NCBI GenBank assembly: GCA_052400665.1
Contig: JBQTGK010000001.1
DNA length: 64,000 nucleotides
DNA from: JBQTGK01 sp052400665
Lineage (GTDB): Bacteria; Bacteroidota; Bacteroidia; Bacteroidales; Marinifilaceae
Strand: one strand, 5' to 3'
Shown: in pieces, positions 63,713 through 64,000 of the stretch
How positions within the stretch are numbered: the stretch's first letter is position 1
How the letters are laid out: each line of letters starts with the position of its first letter
Notes under the pieces: generated by a model
What the model was told of the DNA's origin: nothing
Seen by the model: the letters and a program-made list of their open reading frames with translations, nothing else
Database searches by the model: none
Made by a program: the position numbers and the translations under genes

Positions 63713-64000
63713 TTATATTTTCTCCAGAGCTTCTCCAATCCTACTTTTAAGAAGTTCGATATTCTCGATACCCACCGATAAACGAATAACTCCTGGTAAT
63801 GGGTATTTAGCGCCCCAAACTGGCTCAACCGGCAAAAGAATGGTATCTACTTCGCCCAAAGTTGGGACTAAAGGTATTGTATTTTCTAAAGCAGAAATAA
63901 AGCAATTGCATTTCTCTCGTTTATCCTCATCGGAATTTCCCTTAATATCAAAAGTTAGCATGCCTCCAAAACCTTTATTGCCAAACAAATCAACGGCTTC
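63713..64000 (-). CDS. Cys/Met metabolism PLP-dependent enzyme (C-terminal end, cut by window edge)
   Basis: The last 95 or so residues of a gene that continues beyond base 64000. GFGGMLTFDIKG and LPGVIRLSVGIENIELL are the C-terminal phrases of the cystathionine gamma-synthase / gamma-lyase / methionine gamma-lyase family. The PLP lysine and substrate-determining parts are outside the window, so the exact reaction cannot be assigned. Confidence 0.85.
   Translation of the reverse strand, partial: EAVDLFGNKGFGGMLTFDIKGNSDEDKREKCNCFISALENTIPLVPTLGEVDTILLPVEPVWGAKYPLPGVIRLSVGIENIELLKSRIGEALEKI

Overview
The window is a 64 kb AT-rich piece of a Bacteroidota chromosome, most likely a marine member of the Marinilabiliales/Marinifilaceae group. 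The evidence is the purH-mreBCD order, the TAnnTTTG promoter elements (several with a TTG/TTTG box about 19-20 nt upstream), the weak Shine-Dalgarno sequences, DUF5686, SprB-type and DUF4286 proteins, and the membrane-bound pyrophosphatase. Genus-level placement is an inference.

Layout. 1-6.4 kb, minus strand: mreD (cut by the window edge), mreC, mreB, purH, mgtE and rsmA (cell shape, purines, magnesium, rRNA methylation). 6.6-16.5 kb: a YbhN-like membrane protein, a GNAT-like protein, recQ, kdsD, tatC, a DUF5686 outer-membrane protein and lptB. 16.6-20.3 kb: tRNA-Leu(UAG), tig, clpP and clpX, a protein-folding and degradation block. 20.3-25.7 kb: a lipoprotein, folA, thyA, a nucleoside-recognition (gate) protein, a nucleoside symporter and a bifunctional nuclease. 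26-41.8 kb: rplU-rpmA (behind a structured leader), serS, a TPR protein, DUF4286, an EamA permease, ruvC, HIT, greA, a Rieske-like lipoprotein, hppA, ribF, a thioredoxin-like lipoprotein without its CxxC, lpxH and rmuC. This is an ordinary core genome.

42-56 kb is an accessory island and the most interesting part. It opens with a 1490-residue protein that looks like an antiviral STAND NTPase (Avs type) with an N-terminal nuclease-like domain. The rest reads as an array of integron-type gene cassettes with no integrase in the window. Several genes or gene groups begin a short distance after a GTT-containing 7-8 base core and end just before the reverse complement of that same core. Cores between cassettes are joined by imperfect palindromes of about 125-195 bp resembling attC sites. 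Cargo includes an exported unknown protein, an MliC-type lysozyme-inhibitor lipoprotein, a two-gene unknown unit, another lipoprotein, a reversed three-gene unit (AraC regulator plus two exported proteins) and a gene with a HEPN-like R-x4-H motif. A group II intron 3' fragment and a truncated IS1182-type transposase lie at attC-like sites. A block of 509 and 792 bp occurs twice, each copy ending exactly at a cassette GTT. The longer copy contains a strictly phased 21-22 bp repeat array with a TTCCGTGACA core, which is collapsed to about two units in the other copy.

56-64 kb: a TPR/beta-propeller protein and an OmpA/SprB-repeat protein (minus strand), a small membrane protein beside a lone attC-like half site, a lipoprotein nitroreductase, a ferric-reductase-like flavocytochrome, and the C-terminal end of a Cys/Met-metabolism PLP enzyme cut by the window edge.

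All calls come from reading the sequence. No database search or folding calculation was run.
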